Source of the DNA: Sphingobacterium pedocola
GTDB lineage: Bacteria > Bacteroidota > Bacteroidia > Sphingobacteriales > Sphingobacteriaceae
Direction: 5' to 3'
Assembly: GCF_015209965.1 (NCBI RefSeq)
Contig: NZ_MU158691.1
Coordinates: 256,041-320,040 of the forward strand
DNA: 64,000 nucleotides
Made by a program: the position numbers and the translations under genes. A model generated the notes under the pieces. It worked only from the letters and a program-made list of their open reading frames with translations, did not search any database and had not been told where the DNA came from. Shown one piece after another: positions 18,067 to 26,091 of this stretch; within the stretch, counting starts at the first letter, position 1, and every line of letters begins with the position of its first letter.

Positions 18067-19230
18067 TTACCTCACCGTTATCCTCCTTTCTTTTACTTCC
18101 AATTCCACTTTGTCCGTAGATGCGATCATTTGGATGATGGCCGAAAGGGGCTTTTCGCGGGATACCATGCCGTTGAATCGTATTTTACCCAAGTGTTCTG
18201 GGCAGACGATATCCACATCATACCAACGCATCACTTCCTGAAGGATGTCGGCCAACGGTTCATTACGGAATATGAAGTCGCCGTTTTTCCACGCCACGTT
18301 TCGGGTTACATCGGTCTTCACGACCTGGATTTTGTCTGCAACCTGCGCTTGCATATTGGGGCTTAAGAATTTGTATTCCCCCGTCGCGCGGTATATTACC
18401 TTTACTTTGCCTTCTACCAATGTCGTTCGCTCGGTAGGGTAGCTGGTGTAGCTATTTACGTTAAATTGAGTACCCAGTACCTGTATGGTCTGTTTGTCTG
18501 TTTCCACTAAGAATGGCACCGGTTCTTTTTCTCCATCAGACTGTTTGATGGAAGACTTGGCAATCTCAAAATAGACCTCACCGGTCATCCTCACCCGGCG
18601 CTCGTGTTTACTGAAAACCAATGGGTAGGAGAGAGAAGAAGCAGCATTTAGCCAGGCTTTGGATCCATCTGGTAGGATAATTTGATAACTCCCGCCCCTA
18701 GGCGTAGTTAAGGTGTTGGTCGCATATCGAGCAGTGCGCTCAGGAGCTTCGGTCACATACACAAGCATACCCTGTCCATTTTTTGATATCGCGATACCAT
18801 CCTGTTTGGATATCAATCCCTCCTGTTGGTCATTCAGTTCAATGCTGGTCCCATCGGCCAGTGTTAGAATTGCCTTGTCGCCTCCCGGCAGAATGTCGTT
18901 GCTGGTTACCCTGTCAGTGTGTTCGGAGGACCTTCTGCTGTGCTGGTATACGACAGCAACGGAGACCAATAGGAAAACCAATGAAGCGGCAGCAACCCTA
19001 TACCGGCGTGCCAAGGTTTTCAACAATGCTGGTTTTGCCTGTGCTGACGCATTGAATCGAGGCGAACGCTTTATTTTAGCCAGCATGTTTTCTATCGTCT
19101 GCTGATCGGGTTCCTCCCCCGGTTGGCCTCTTGCAATTTCTTCAAACCAAGTCTCCAAACTTTGGATTTCTTCTGGGGTACATTTATTGCTGTGATACTT
19201 GTTTAGTATATCCGATAGTTTCTTTTCCAT
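18067..19230 (-). CDS. FecR-family anti-sigma factor
   Basis: The protein has 387 residues from MEKKLSDILNKYHSN. I reject the longer start at 19278 because the family begins with this cytoplasmic helix. The N-terminal anti-sigma part has CTPEEIQSLETWFEEIA. A single membrane segment (VAAASLVFLLVSVAVVY) and the periplasmic FecR domain follow, with NTLTTPRGGSYQIILPDGSKAWLNAASSLSYP visible in pieces. The tail ends in the DUF4974-like FNGMVSREKPLSAII. It lies about 135 bases upstream of susC and should relay the receptor's signal to an ECF sigma factor. No intact sigma gene precedes it. Confidence 0.93.
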   Translation of the reverse strand: MEKKLSDILNKYHSNKCTPEEIQSLETWFEEIARGQPGEEPDQQTIENMLAKIKRSPRFNASAQAKPALLKTLARRYRVAAASLVFLLVSVAVVYQHSRRSSEHTDRVTSNDILPGGDKAILTLADGTSIELNDQQEGLISKQDGIAISKNGQGMLVYVTEAPERTARYATNTLTTPRGGSYQIILPDGSKAWLNAASSLSYPLVFSKHERRVRMTGEVYFEIAKSSIKQSDGEKEPVPFLVETDKQTIQVLGTQFNVNSYTSYPTERTTLVEGKVKVIYRATGEYKFLSPNMQAQVADKIQVVKTDVTRNVAWKNGDFIFRNEPLADILQEVMRWYDVDIVCPEHLGKIRFNGMVSREKPLSAIIQMIASTDKVELEVKERRITVR

Positions 19231-19339
19231 ATGCATCGAAGACACGATTTGTCGTCCTCTATGAGTATAGTAACCCAAATGAAAGATTTTGCTATTCCAA
19301 TTATCAGATATAATGATTTGTTAATCTGATTAATAATTT

Positions 19340-19400
19340 ATTAACATAAAAACACCCGATGCGTTATAAAAATAGGAGATGTTATTAGGGCTTCCAAACA
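19340..19400 (-). pseudogene. Remnant of the 3' end of an ECF sigma gene
   Basis: CGTTATAAAAATAGGA at 19362-19377 is identical to 9996-10011, the stop-codon end of the intact sigma gene. The flanks also match in part (TTAACATAA and CCCG on one side, AGGGC on the other). On the minus strand this reads a broken tail ending in LLFL and a stop, with two in-frame stops just before. This is where fecR's partner sigma gene normally sits. I infer that the original sigma gene was lost and only its tail is left. Confidence 0.45.
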
Positions 19401-19424
19401 GCTATCTTATGCCGAGTATGGACA

Positions 19425-19475
19425 GTGATCTGATGGTCGAGACCCACCAGCATTCGAATCTCAAGAACGGATTGT
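19425..19475 (+). pseudogene. Remnant of an Rpn-family (PD-(D/E)xK) recombination nuclease gene
   Basis: GATCTGATGGTCGAGACC followed by CATTCGAATCTCAAGAA matches two stretches of the intact Rpn gene near 35546-35630, with about 36 intervening bases missing. The gap in the intact gene is bounded by the short direct repeat GACCAG, so slippage between repeats explains the deletion. It lies next to the sigma remnant. Confidence 0.6.
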
Positions 19476-19617
19476 ATACCACTTATAGTTGATCCATCTT
19501 TAGATTCGTATTGGTATCATTATCTGTATATTTACGCCAGTTGTTAACGATATTTTTACCAGAAACATAAAACTTTTGGAGTAGATACGAGTTTAGATAG
19601 TAATCTACCTTTCAACT

Positions 19618-20511
19618 ATGCGAAAAAATATATACCAAAATATCAACAACAATACAAAGAATGATTTAGAACCTAAAGTGCTCCCTAGCGAAACGCAACA
19701 TAAATCTTTCTGTTTTGCGACTTTTAGCCAGATGGATTTTTTTTTACAAGATGCGCGAATGTTATTGAATAACGGATTTGTTGTGGTACTTTTTGGAGCT
19801 GTGAAAGAAAATACGCCATACAACAAAAGTATGTTGTTATTTTTTAATCAGAATGACTCAAGGCTAGAAGGATGTAAAGATATCATAGACCATGGTCAAT
19901 ATTTTTCATTCCATCCGGTGCTATTCAAAGGTAACAATCTAAAAAGCCGATTTAAACGTTTTGGATTTCTCGATTATTCGACAACGGAATCATTGTTGTT
20001 GAAAGACGAAGAACAGGATATAGTAAAAGCTCTAATCCATTTAATTGCTGAAGAGTCAAAAAATGATGCCGACGGCATGAGTGCCGATATTTTATTTTCC
20101 TATGTCGAATTGCTTCTACAGCATATGAATAGGTTTTATCAACGCTGGTTCAATGACAGGTTAGAGGAGATCCGTGCAATAGATCGCGAATATCAGGAGT
20201 TACTAATCCACACCTTTAAACCAAATGAAAAAAACACCGGTAGATTACCGAGTCTACCTGTTTTTGCTCGAAAACTTCAGCTAACAAGTTGCTATCTCAA
20301 CGATATTTCCCAAATAGTTTCCGGCCAGACCGCACAGGAAAGAATTGAAGTTAAAGTCATCGATGTTGCGAAACAACTTTTAGCAAGTACAAACCTTTCT
20401 GTAGCAGAAATAGCAGAACGTTTAGGCTTTTCTCAGCCACAATCATTAAATCGGCTATTTAAAAAAAATACACAAATTACACCGCTGGAATATCGTATAT
20501 CGATCACCTAG
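19618..20511 (+). CDS. AraC-family transcriptional regulator
   Basis: The protein has 297 residues. The C-terminus holds two helix-turn-helix units: VFARKLQLTSCYLNDISQIVSG and VAEIAERLGFSQPQSLNRLFKKNTQITPLEYR, the standard AraC DNA-binding domain. The N-terminal part is a divergent cupin-like sensing region (MLLNNGFVVVLFG and DHGQYFSFHPVLFKG). No obvious target lies downstream: the next sequence is a broken ATPase fragment. It may regulate a gene elsewhere or one that has been deleted. Confidence 0.9.
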   Translation: MRKNIYQNINNNTKNDLEPKVLPSETQHKSFCFATFSQMDFFLQDARMLLNNGFVVVLFGAVKENTPYNKSMLLFFNQNDSRLEGCKDIIDHGQYFSFHPVLFKGNNLKSRFKRFGFLDYSTTESLLLKDEEQDIVKALIHLIAEESKNDADGMSADILFSYVELLLQHMNRFYQRWFNDRLEEIRAIDREYQELLIHTFKPNEKNTGRLPSLPVFARKLQLTSCYLNDISQIVSGQTAQERIEVKVIDVAKQLLASTNLSVAEIAERLGFSQPQSLNRLFKKNTQITPLEYRISIT

Positions 20512-20644
20512 TTTCAGGTGTTTGCATTATAAATTTTATTCGACAAGTCTCAGAATGACAACTTTTCTAGCTTCCTTTTGACGCATTAATTATACTCGAA
20601 TTGCGCCAAAAGTATTTACGGGGATCGGCTACGGAGCCGGAAGC

Positions 20645-20971
20645 TTGAAACGAAAAATCAGCGAATTCACGGGTATCTTTGATGAGCCGGAGTCTGCACT
20701 GTCGATCGTCAGCCAGATGAATATGCTCACGCGGATCCGGGAACTGGTTAACGCCAGGTCACAATTTATCATCGCTACGCACTCGCCGATCCTGCTGGCT
20801 TATCCCAATGCCGACATCTATCAGGTTACCGAAGATGGATTACAGCAGGTCGGCTATGAAGATACCGAGCAGTACAGGTTAACCAAGTACTTTATGAATA
20901 ACTATAACCGGATGCTTCAGGAACTGGGGCTGCAGCTTGGCTCTTCGAGCCCAACGAAACCTAGTTATTAG
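20645..20971 (+). pseudogene. C-terminal fragment of an ABC-like AAA ATPase
   Basis: About 108 codons from a TTG. They contain a Walker B-like DEPESALS and the switch segment SQFIIATHSPILLAYPNADIY, which are the last third of stand-alone ABC-like/AAA_21 ATPases. The Walker A part and the signature are missing, so the gene is truncated at its 5' end. The end of the family reads YEDTEQYRLTKYFMNN, as expected. It is a remnant next to other remnants (the NTF2-like gene and a broken hydrolase). Confidence 0.7.
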
Positions 20972-20997
20972 CGGCCGTGTTGTTTGTCCACTTTTAA

Positions 20998-21378
20998 TCA
21001 AGGTAATTGCATAAAACTTGCTCCAATAACTTTCAATGTGTCGTCAAAGCGTTTCCAAACTCTAAAATATCTAAATTTTCCTTCTAATGGTGCTCCCATC
21101 ACTTTTCCTTTCGCTGTCATTGTAACGATTGAAAGTGCGGTGTCGCCCGTTATTTTAATGTCGTCAATTTCTGTTGAAGCGTCTTCAATAATCATTGTTT
21201 TCGTTTTATGCGAGTTCAAGTCCATTTCTTTAGTTACAATTTGTCCTGTCGGTGCAACTGCAAGCAAATCATCGTGCAATAGTTGGTCAAGAATGTCCAC
21301 ATTACTTACAAGTTGAGCCGAAAAAAGTTTGTTTTCCGCTTCAATGACATTTTCTCTGGTAATTTCTGTTTTGTCCAT
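20998..21378 (-). CDS. NTF2-like / DUF4440 small protein
   Basis: The protein has 126 residues from MDKTEITRENVIEAENKL. An ATG 16 codons further up adds a non-family leader. It has the SnoaL/NTF2-like cone-fold pattern: NVDILDQLLHDDLLAVAPTGQ, KTMIIEDASTEIDDIKITGDTALSIVTM, and FRYFRVWKRFDDTLKVIGASFM. Members bind small molecules or act as minor enzymes, and function cannot be set from sequence. It is AT-rich compared with the susCD block and follows a decayed hydrolase on the same strand. Confidence 0.75.
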   Translation of the reverse strand: MDKTEITRENVIEAENKLFSAQLVSNVDILDQLLHDDLLAVAPTGQIVTKEMDLNSHKTKTMIIEDASTEIDDIKITGDTALSIVTMTAKGKVMGAPLEGKFRYFRVWKRFDDTLKVIGASFMQLP

Positions 21379-21442
21379 ATTCTTATTTATTGTCGTTTGG
21401 GGGATTTGTGAGGGTGATTTTGTCAATCAAATCTCATCCCAT

Positions 21443-21950
21443 TCAATTTGTATTTCTGTCTGTCAGTAAGTTAATTATCAGTGTAGTTATCACTTTTGGT
21501 TGTTCTTCTTGAGGAAAATGTCCACTTGTTTCAAGTCTGACTATCTCTGAATTTTTAAACCCTGAAACAAATTTATCTAAATAATGTGGTTTAATCACCA
21601 GGTCTTTCATTCCCCACATAAATAATGTCGGCTTAGTTGAAATGGTTTGTTTTTTGTTCCAAAGCTCCTGGAAGCAGTCTTGGTCCTTCATCAATGATTA
21701 AGCAAACGCTAACGCACCGTTTCGCTGTGTTGTCGGCAAACGGCTTGGTATATTGTTTTAGTAAACGATTTGAAAGTTTTTGTTCGCCAAATGATTTTGG
21801 CAAATAAACTTGGGTGAAAAATTGAGGTAACTTTTTCGGGATGTTGAATGGCAAAATTCAATCCGGTAGAGCCGCCAAAGTCGTGAACTATGAGCGTGAT
21901 ATTGTCTAATTGTTGTTCAAGCACAAATTTTTCAAGCGTTTTACTATGAT
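21443..21950 (-). pseudogene. Alpha/beta-hydrolase (haloalkane dehalogenase-like), frameshifted
   Basis: Three frames each carry part of one hydrolase. The first has LIVHDFGGSTGLNFAIQHPE (nucleophile-elbow region, here GGS). The second has PKSFGEQKLSNRLLKQYTKP. The third has CFQELWNKKQTISTKPTLF followed by MWGMKDLVI and TSGHFPQEEQP (the late acid and His regions). At least two frameshifts separate them and the N-terminal third is missing. Between 21970 and 22080 another minus-strand fragment begins METHFEISLNKD and breaks after about 35 codons. I do not recognise it. Confidence 0.7.
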
Positions 21951-22090
21951 TTCACGTTCTCCCTGCATCATATTAAAAAGGCGTGCGGCGAAACGTTGGT
22001 CGGTTCCCAAATAGAAACTGGCATAGGTTTCTAAACCTTTGAGCGTCTTTATTCAATGAGATTTCAAAATGAGTTTCCATACATCAGAAT

Positions 22091-22122
22091 TAAAAAAATA
22101 GAGCTACCCCTAGGTAGCTCTT
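22091..22122 (-). terminator. Terminator of the Hsp20 gene
   Basis: On the minus strand AGAGCTACC, loop TAGG, then GGTAGCTCT and a run of T. It lies about 20 bases after the Hsp20 stop. Confidence 0.8.
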
Positions 22123-22143
22123 AGCGACTAACATTTTTACAGA

Positions 22144-22584
22144 TTATTTGATCTCAATTTGACGGCGTATTGTCTTCGCTTCTTCTCTTTTTGGGATAAG
22201 GATAGCTAATATACCATCATTATAAGTCGCCTGTATGCCGTTTTCATCGGCGCTTTCTGGCAAGGTAAAAGAGCGCACAAAAGAACTGTAGCTATACTCG
22301 CGCTTGGTAAAATTCCCACGTTCCTCTCTGTCTTCATTACGTTTTTCTGCAGAAATGCTTAGTAAATTCCTTTCCAGATTGAGTTGGAAATCTTCTTTTT
22401 TTAGACCCGGAGCGGCCATTTCCACAAGGTAATGGTCTGCTGTTTCACTGATATTTGCAGCGGGCACCCGTGTTACCATGCGGTCTGAAAAAAAGGTGTC
22501 ATTAAAGATGGAATCCAAAACATCATTAAAGCCTGGCATTAATGCGTTGTTCTTTTTCTCGGGATTAAATTTAACTAATGTCAT
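22144..22584 (-). CDS. Small heat-shock protein, Hsp20/alpha-crystallin family
   Basis: The protein has 146 residues. The alpha-crystallin domain runs from NISETADHYLVEMAAPGLKK through NLLSISAEKRNE to the conserved end ATYNDGILAILIPKREEA, and a C-terminal IEIK tail follows. It is an ATP-independent holdase that keeps unfolding proteins soluble. It is a single-gene unit with its own terminator and an unusually strong ribosome-binding site, which fits rapid, high expression under stress. Confidence 0.95.
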   Translation of the reverse strand: MTLVKFNPEKKNNALMPGFNDVLDSIFNDTFFSDRMVTRVPAANISETADHYLVEMAAPGLKKEDFQLNLERNLLSISAEKRNEDREERGNFTKREYSYSSFVRSFTLPESADENGIQATYNDGILAILIPKREEAKTIRRQIEIK

Positions 22585-22590
22585 AGTGTT

Positions 22591-22597
22591 TCCTCCT
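22591..22597 (-). promoter_or_regulatory. Strong Shine-Dalgarno site of hsp20
   Basis: Read on the minus strand this is AGGAGGA, 6 bases before the ATG. Bacteroidota genes seldom carry a consensus Shine-Dalgarno sequence, so this site stands out in the window. Confidence 0.7.
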
Positions 22598-22789
22598 AAA
22601 ATTTGATGAATAAACTTTTAATATTAATTAAACCAATGAACATATGCTCGTTAATTGCACAGCAACAGGCATGCCAGAGCAAATACACGGCCCGTGAAGG
22701 GACAAAATTTCACTTTCGCTGAAAATTTTACAGTTGGAAGCTGTCAAAAGTTCAATATCGGTATTGCGGATAGTCAGGCCTTGGATGAA

Positions 22790-22819
22790 TTTATCTTTAT
22801 AGGCGCAATTATACTGGTA
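22790..22819 (+). repeat. Short dispersed sequence, second copy of 9021-9050
   Basis: Thirty bases that match 9021-9050 with two mismatches. A shorter copy lies at 50245-50262. The rest of 22598-22977 has no gene. A 60-codon frame there ends in the translated form of this repeat (FIFIGAIILV) and may be part of a decayed gene. Confidence 0.5.
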
Positions 22820-22874
22820 CCAGACCGAGCAATATAGGTCCTCTTCGGAGTGTTACCTAGTGGCAAAAAGAAAG

Positions 22875-22910
22875 GGCGCGGGACAAAGTCCACGCGCCAG
22901 CGATTTGCAC
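22875..22910 (+). repeat. REP-like hairpin repeat, copy A
   Basis: GGCGCGGGACAAAGTCCACGCGCC-type hairpin (stem GGCGCG/CGCGCC and GGAC/GTCC around AAA, with one bulged A), followed by AGCGATTTGCA. The same unit occurs at 30317 and 55932. The sequences beyond the repeat do not match one another, so it has moved as a short unit. Confidence 0.75.
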
Positions 22911-22977
22911 AAACCATAGTAATCGGAGCATTATCTTATCTCTATTTCAACAGGAATGTAACGGGAACATGTTACTG

Positions 22978-23301
22978 CTAAAAGCAAAAACATGGCAAAA
23001 TGTGAATTTTTTCTGCAATGTCGTTATCGGCTTCGTCTAATGGATTAATTTCTCCATCGAGGTCAAAAATATTTTGATGCTCCTTTTCTGAGAACAAAGA
23101 ACGTTTTTTATCGAGTTGTTCAAATAGATATGGCAAAGAGAAATTTTCAGATAGGAGATCCAGATCATATATATCTTTCTGGGTAGCGCGATTCGAGGCC
23201 GACATCATTTTGAATAGCGCAATATCAAGTTCGGATACCAATTTAATACCATCTATTTCTTCAATATCAGCGATCATTTTCATGTTATGAAGAACCTCCA
23301 C
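22978..23301 (-). pseudogene. Truncated AbiEii-like nucleotidyltransferase (central part only)
   Basis: The segment GIKLVSELDIALFKMMSASN followed by QKDIYDLDLLSENFSLPYLF is the conserved middle of the AbiEii/DUF1814 toxin family (the helix after the nucleotidyltransferase core). The GG(T/S)...DxD core that should precede it is missing, and the C-terminus runs into non-homologous sequence. It is read as 107 codons but cannot be an active toxin. It lies on the opposite strand to the intact AbiE pair just to the right. Confidence 0.65.
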
Positions 23302-23399
23302 CTTGATGGTTTCTGATTTCCCTTACGAATTTGTAATTTTAAAATTTTATACTTTCATATACTTACAGTATAGTTATTTAATGTTTTTTAAATATCATA

Positions 23400-23429
23400 T
23401 TGTTTTTCTTTATATTTTTCGTATTTTTG
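23400..23429 (+). promoter_or_regulatory. Promoter of the abiE operon
   Basis: TTG at 23400-23402, 19 bases, then TATTTTTG at 23422-23429: a full match to the Bacteroidota -33/-7 pattern. The start of transcription would fall at about 23435, which is also the GTG I favour as the start of the antitoxin gene, so the message may be leaderless. Confidence 0.55.
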
Positions 23430-23434
23430 ATACT

Positions 23435-24211
23435 GTGAGTATTAAAAATTCGTCAAAAATAAATTTACTTCTGCATTCACAGCCTTATGGGACTATCTTC
23501 ACCAGCGTATGGCTCATACGTAACGGATATAGCTATGCGCTACAGCAACGCTATCGGGAAAACGGGTGGCTGGAGTCGGTAGGTAATGGAGCCGTCAAAC
23601 GTATTGGCGATCAAGTGTCGGTAGAAGGTGCAGTCTATACGCTGCAAAACCAGCTAGGGCTATCGGTACACATCGGGGGAAAGTCAGCAATCGCGCTTTT
23701 GGGAAGGTCGCACTATCTACAGATGGGTATCAGCGAGTTGATATTATTCGGGATGCAGGATGAGAGGCTTCCAAAGTGGTTTAGCGAGTTTGATTGGGGA
23801 GTAAAGATCGATTACCGTGCATCGGGCTTTTTGCCGAAGGATATGGGAATGGAGGATTTTTCCAAAGGAAATTTCACGATAAAAATATCGGGACTTGCCC
23901 GGGCACTACTGGAATGTCTATATGTTTCAGACGGCCACGATCTTGTCGAATGTTATGAACTGCTGGAAGGCATGAGCGGACTTAGACCAAAACTTGTACA
24001 GTCGCTACTGGAAAACTGCAGTTCGGTAAAGGTGAAGCGCCTATTCCTTTTTATGGCCGAAAAAGCTGGACATGCATGGCTAAAATATCTAAACTTGGAG
24101 GTAATCGACCTTGGCTCGGGAACCAGAAGTTTGGTAAAAAAAGGATCCTATGTACAAAAATATGATATCACCGTACCAAAAGAACTAATGGACAATGGAG
24201 AAAATATATAA
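23435..24211 (+). CDS. abiEi: AbiEi-family antitoxin / transcriptional repressor
   Basis: The protein has about 258 residues from GTG 23435. The frame also has ATGs at 23303 and 23381, but these lie in or before the promoter. The N-terminal winged-helix (AbiEi_3 N-terminal) part is INLLLHSQPYGTIFTSVWLI and RYRENGWLESVGNGAVKR. The middle AbiEi domain includes LQNQLGLSVHIGGKSAIALLG and FTIKISGLARALLECLY. It should neutralise the toxin encoded downstream and repress its own promoter (type IV toxin-antitoxin, family knowledge). It overlaps the toxin gene by 17 bases. Confidence 0.85.
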   Translation: MSIKNSSKINLLLHSQPYGTIFTSVWLIRNGYSYALQQRYRENGWLESVGNGAVKRIGDQVSVEGAVYTLQNQLGLSVHIGGKSAIALLGRSHYLQMGISELILFGMQDERLPKWFSEFDWGVKIDYRASGFLPKDMGMEDFSKGNFTIKISGLARALLECLYVSDGHDLVECYELLEGMSGLRPKLVQSLLENCSSVKVKRLFLFMAEKAGHAWLKYLNLEVIDLGSGTRSLVKKGSYVQKYDITVPKELMDNGENI

Positions 24212-25094
24212 AAGTCAGGTCAAGCTGTTATTAGATGTGCTTCCGCTGGTATCAAAAGAACAGTGCTTTGCGTTACACGGAGGAACTGCAATCAATCTGT
24301 TCATCAGGAATATGCCGCGACTGTCGGTAGATATTGATCTTACCTATCTCCCTATCGAGGATTGGGATACCTCCCTTGGAAATATCAACGCGGCATTGAA
24401 AAGGATAGGTGTAGATATCGAAAAAAGTATACCGGGAACCAAGGCTACTTTAAGGGAAGAAGCCTCTAAACTCGACATCGCTACAGCATCGGCAAGTATC
24501 AAGGTAGAGGTGAGCAAAATGGGTCGGGGAGCTTATGCTCCGCCAGAAGTCCGGGTGCTTTGTGAAAAGGCACAAGAAGAGTACAATGCCTTTTGCGAGA
24601 TTGCCGTTGTTCCATTGGGTCAGTTATATGGTGGGAAGATCTGTGCCGCATTGGACCGTCAGCATCCTAGAGACCTTTTTGACGTTAAGTATCTGCTGGC
24701 CAACGAGGGATTTACCGAAGAGATCAAGACGGGATTCATATTCTGTCTGCTGGGAGCAAAAAGACCGATATCGGAATTGCTCGCTCCAAATTTCATCGAT
24801 CAAAAATCCGCATTGGAAAAGCAATTTCTAGGGATGACGGAAGAAGGGTTCAGCTATGAGGACTATGAATCGGTAAAGGCCCAGCTTGTGAAACAAATAA
24901 CCGCTGTACTTGATGACAGCGATAGAGATTTCCTTCTCGCATTCAAGGATACATCTCCAATCTGGGATCGGTATCCATTTGGTGAATTTCCATCGATAAA
25001 AAGAAAGGTTCAGCTATTGTTAGATCTGAAGGGGAAAAAACCTGAAAAACATACAACTCTTTTAAAAAAACTCAGTGATGTATTGGGCAGGTAA
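24195..25094 (+). CDS. abiEii: AbiEii-family nucleotidyltransferase toxin
   Basis: The protein has 299 residues. The nucleotidyltransferase core is LHGGTAINLFIR (GG at 29-30) and SVDIDLTY (DxD at 46-48), with a later LGQLYGGKICAALDRQHPRD and DLFDVKYLLANEG, the typical AbiEii C-terminal part. Members transfer nucleotides to tRNA or other targets and arrest growth, often blocking phage (family knowledge). All core residues are present, so the toxin looks active. It overlaps the antitoxin gene by 17 bases and has its own terminator. Confidence 0.92.
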   Translation: MEKIYKSQVKLLLDVLPLVSKEQCFALHGGTAINLFIRNMPRLSVDIDLTYLPIEDWDTSLGNINAALKRIGVDIEKSIPGTKATLREEASKLDIATASASIKVEVSKMGRGAYAPPEVRVLCEKAQEEYNAFCEIAVVPLGQLYGGKICAALDRQHPRDLFDVKYLLANEGFTEEIKTGFIFCLLGAKRPISELLAPNFIDQKSALEKQFLGMTEEGFSYEDYESVKAQLVKQITAVLDDSDRDFLLAFKDTSPIWDRYPFGEFPSIKRKVQLLLDLKGKKPEKHTTLLKKLSDVLGR

Positions 25095-25186
25095 GACTGA
25101 AAACTAAGCGCACAGCATCAAAAGATCTGCTAATTTCAATTTGTCTCATAATCACGAAATTGTTTTAGGAAGCGTAGACGAAAGTA

Positions 25187-25213
25187 GAAGGGGAGAGAAG
25201 GCCCTTCTTTTTA
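25187..25213 (+). terminator. Terminator after abiEii
   Basis: GAAGGG and CCCTTC form the stem around a 9-base loop, followed by a run of T. It lies about 95 bases after the toxin stop. Confidence 0.7.
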
Positions 25214-25247
25214 TTTTGGTTGCCACATTAAGTTCAACATAGCTAAG

Positions 25248-25616
25248 TCAGCAAATAATTACTATTTCAATCAAAAAATATGTTGTCCCAATTATTGTCA
25301 GTAACGGGTAGTGCTTAATTAGTAGTCCGACTGTCAGCACGCAATAAACCAAGTTTGCAATACCAATGAGTCTAATGAACGGTGTCCAACGCCCTTTTAA
25401 AAATAAAAAACAAGCGGAGGAATAAATACAAAACCAAATTACTATTACAGAAAGGTAAGTCAATACTGTTTTAGGCATTCCAAAATATTCGTTAAACAGT
25501 CGCATTATTACAAACAGGAAAAATGCTGTCAAAATTGCTCCTAAACTGTCTGTAAGGAAAAGCGTCTTTGGTTTTTCTGATGAATGATTTATTAGATTGT
25601 TTATGATTTTATTCAT
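25248..25616 (-). CDS. Small four-helix membrane protein, unknown function
   Basis: The protein has 122 residues. A short polar N-terminus precedes four hydrophobic helices: GAILTAFFLFVIMRLF, VLTYLSVIVIWFCIYSSACF, LIGIANLVYCVLTVGLLI and LTIIGTTYFLIEIVII. I do not recognise the family. The gene is AT-rich and single. Upstream of it lies a sequence with GTTAGAC and TAACATTGCC-like blocks, similar in style to the gene-flanking elements in 34-41 kb, so it may be one of those cassette-like genes. Confidence 0.6.
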   Translation of the reverse strand: MNKIINNLINHSSEKPKTLFLTDSLGAILTAFFLFVIMRLFNEYFGMPKTVLTYLSVIVIWFCIYSSACFLFLKGRWTPFIRLIGIANLVYCVLTVGLLIKHYPLLTIIGTTYFLIEIVIIC

Positions 25617-26091
25617 TCAAAATGTTATTATAATTGTTAGGTCTATTGGTCGTGTAGAGTCGTCTAACATTGCCGGTAACTACTTCTCTCACGCAATTCG
25701 TTCTACTCCATAGATCTCGGCTTTCGGCCTTCGGTTCGCCAAACACTCTCAATATCTGCATCGTGTAAAAAAGTACCAGTAAATGTAATAAAAACTTGTG
25801 ATATAGCACGATGCGGCTTTTGCATATACCAGTAGAATAGTGTTATGCAGGTTCTCGGTTTTTGTAGAATGGGATATTAATATTTCGGGTGAAGAACATG
25901 ATAAAGGTTTTCAATTCGATGAAGATGTATTGACAGGGTTCAATTTCGGTGTAACGTACAGTTCTAAGTATTCCTGCTTAGGCTATACATCGATCTTCAA
26001 ATCTAACTCGCTCTTGTCGCTCTTGTTCAAAGTATTATTGCTGAAGGCGTCTATGTAAGTTGAACTAACAGATTAAGTTATAACGAATTTA
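25617..26091. other. Intergenic region with a possible outer-membrane protein fragment
   Basis: In the plus-strand frame around 25855-26000 the reading VFVEWDINISGEEHDKGFQF and GFNFGVTYS resembles a porin-like beta strand pattern, but with no start, signal or full length. I treat it as a possible remnant only. The minus-strand 66-codon frame at 25609-25809 has no family features. No terminator was seen. Confidence 0.25.

Noticed and set aside
22655..22837. 60-codon plus-strand frame before the AbiE region
   Set aside because: No start context or motif except the short repeat; treated as non-coding.
25609..25809. 66-codon minus-strand frame upstream of the small membrane protein
   Set aside because: No motif; it overlaps flanking element-like sequence rather than coding sequence.
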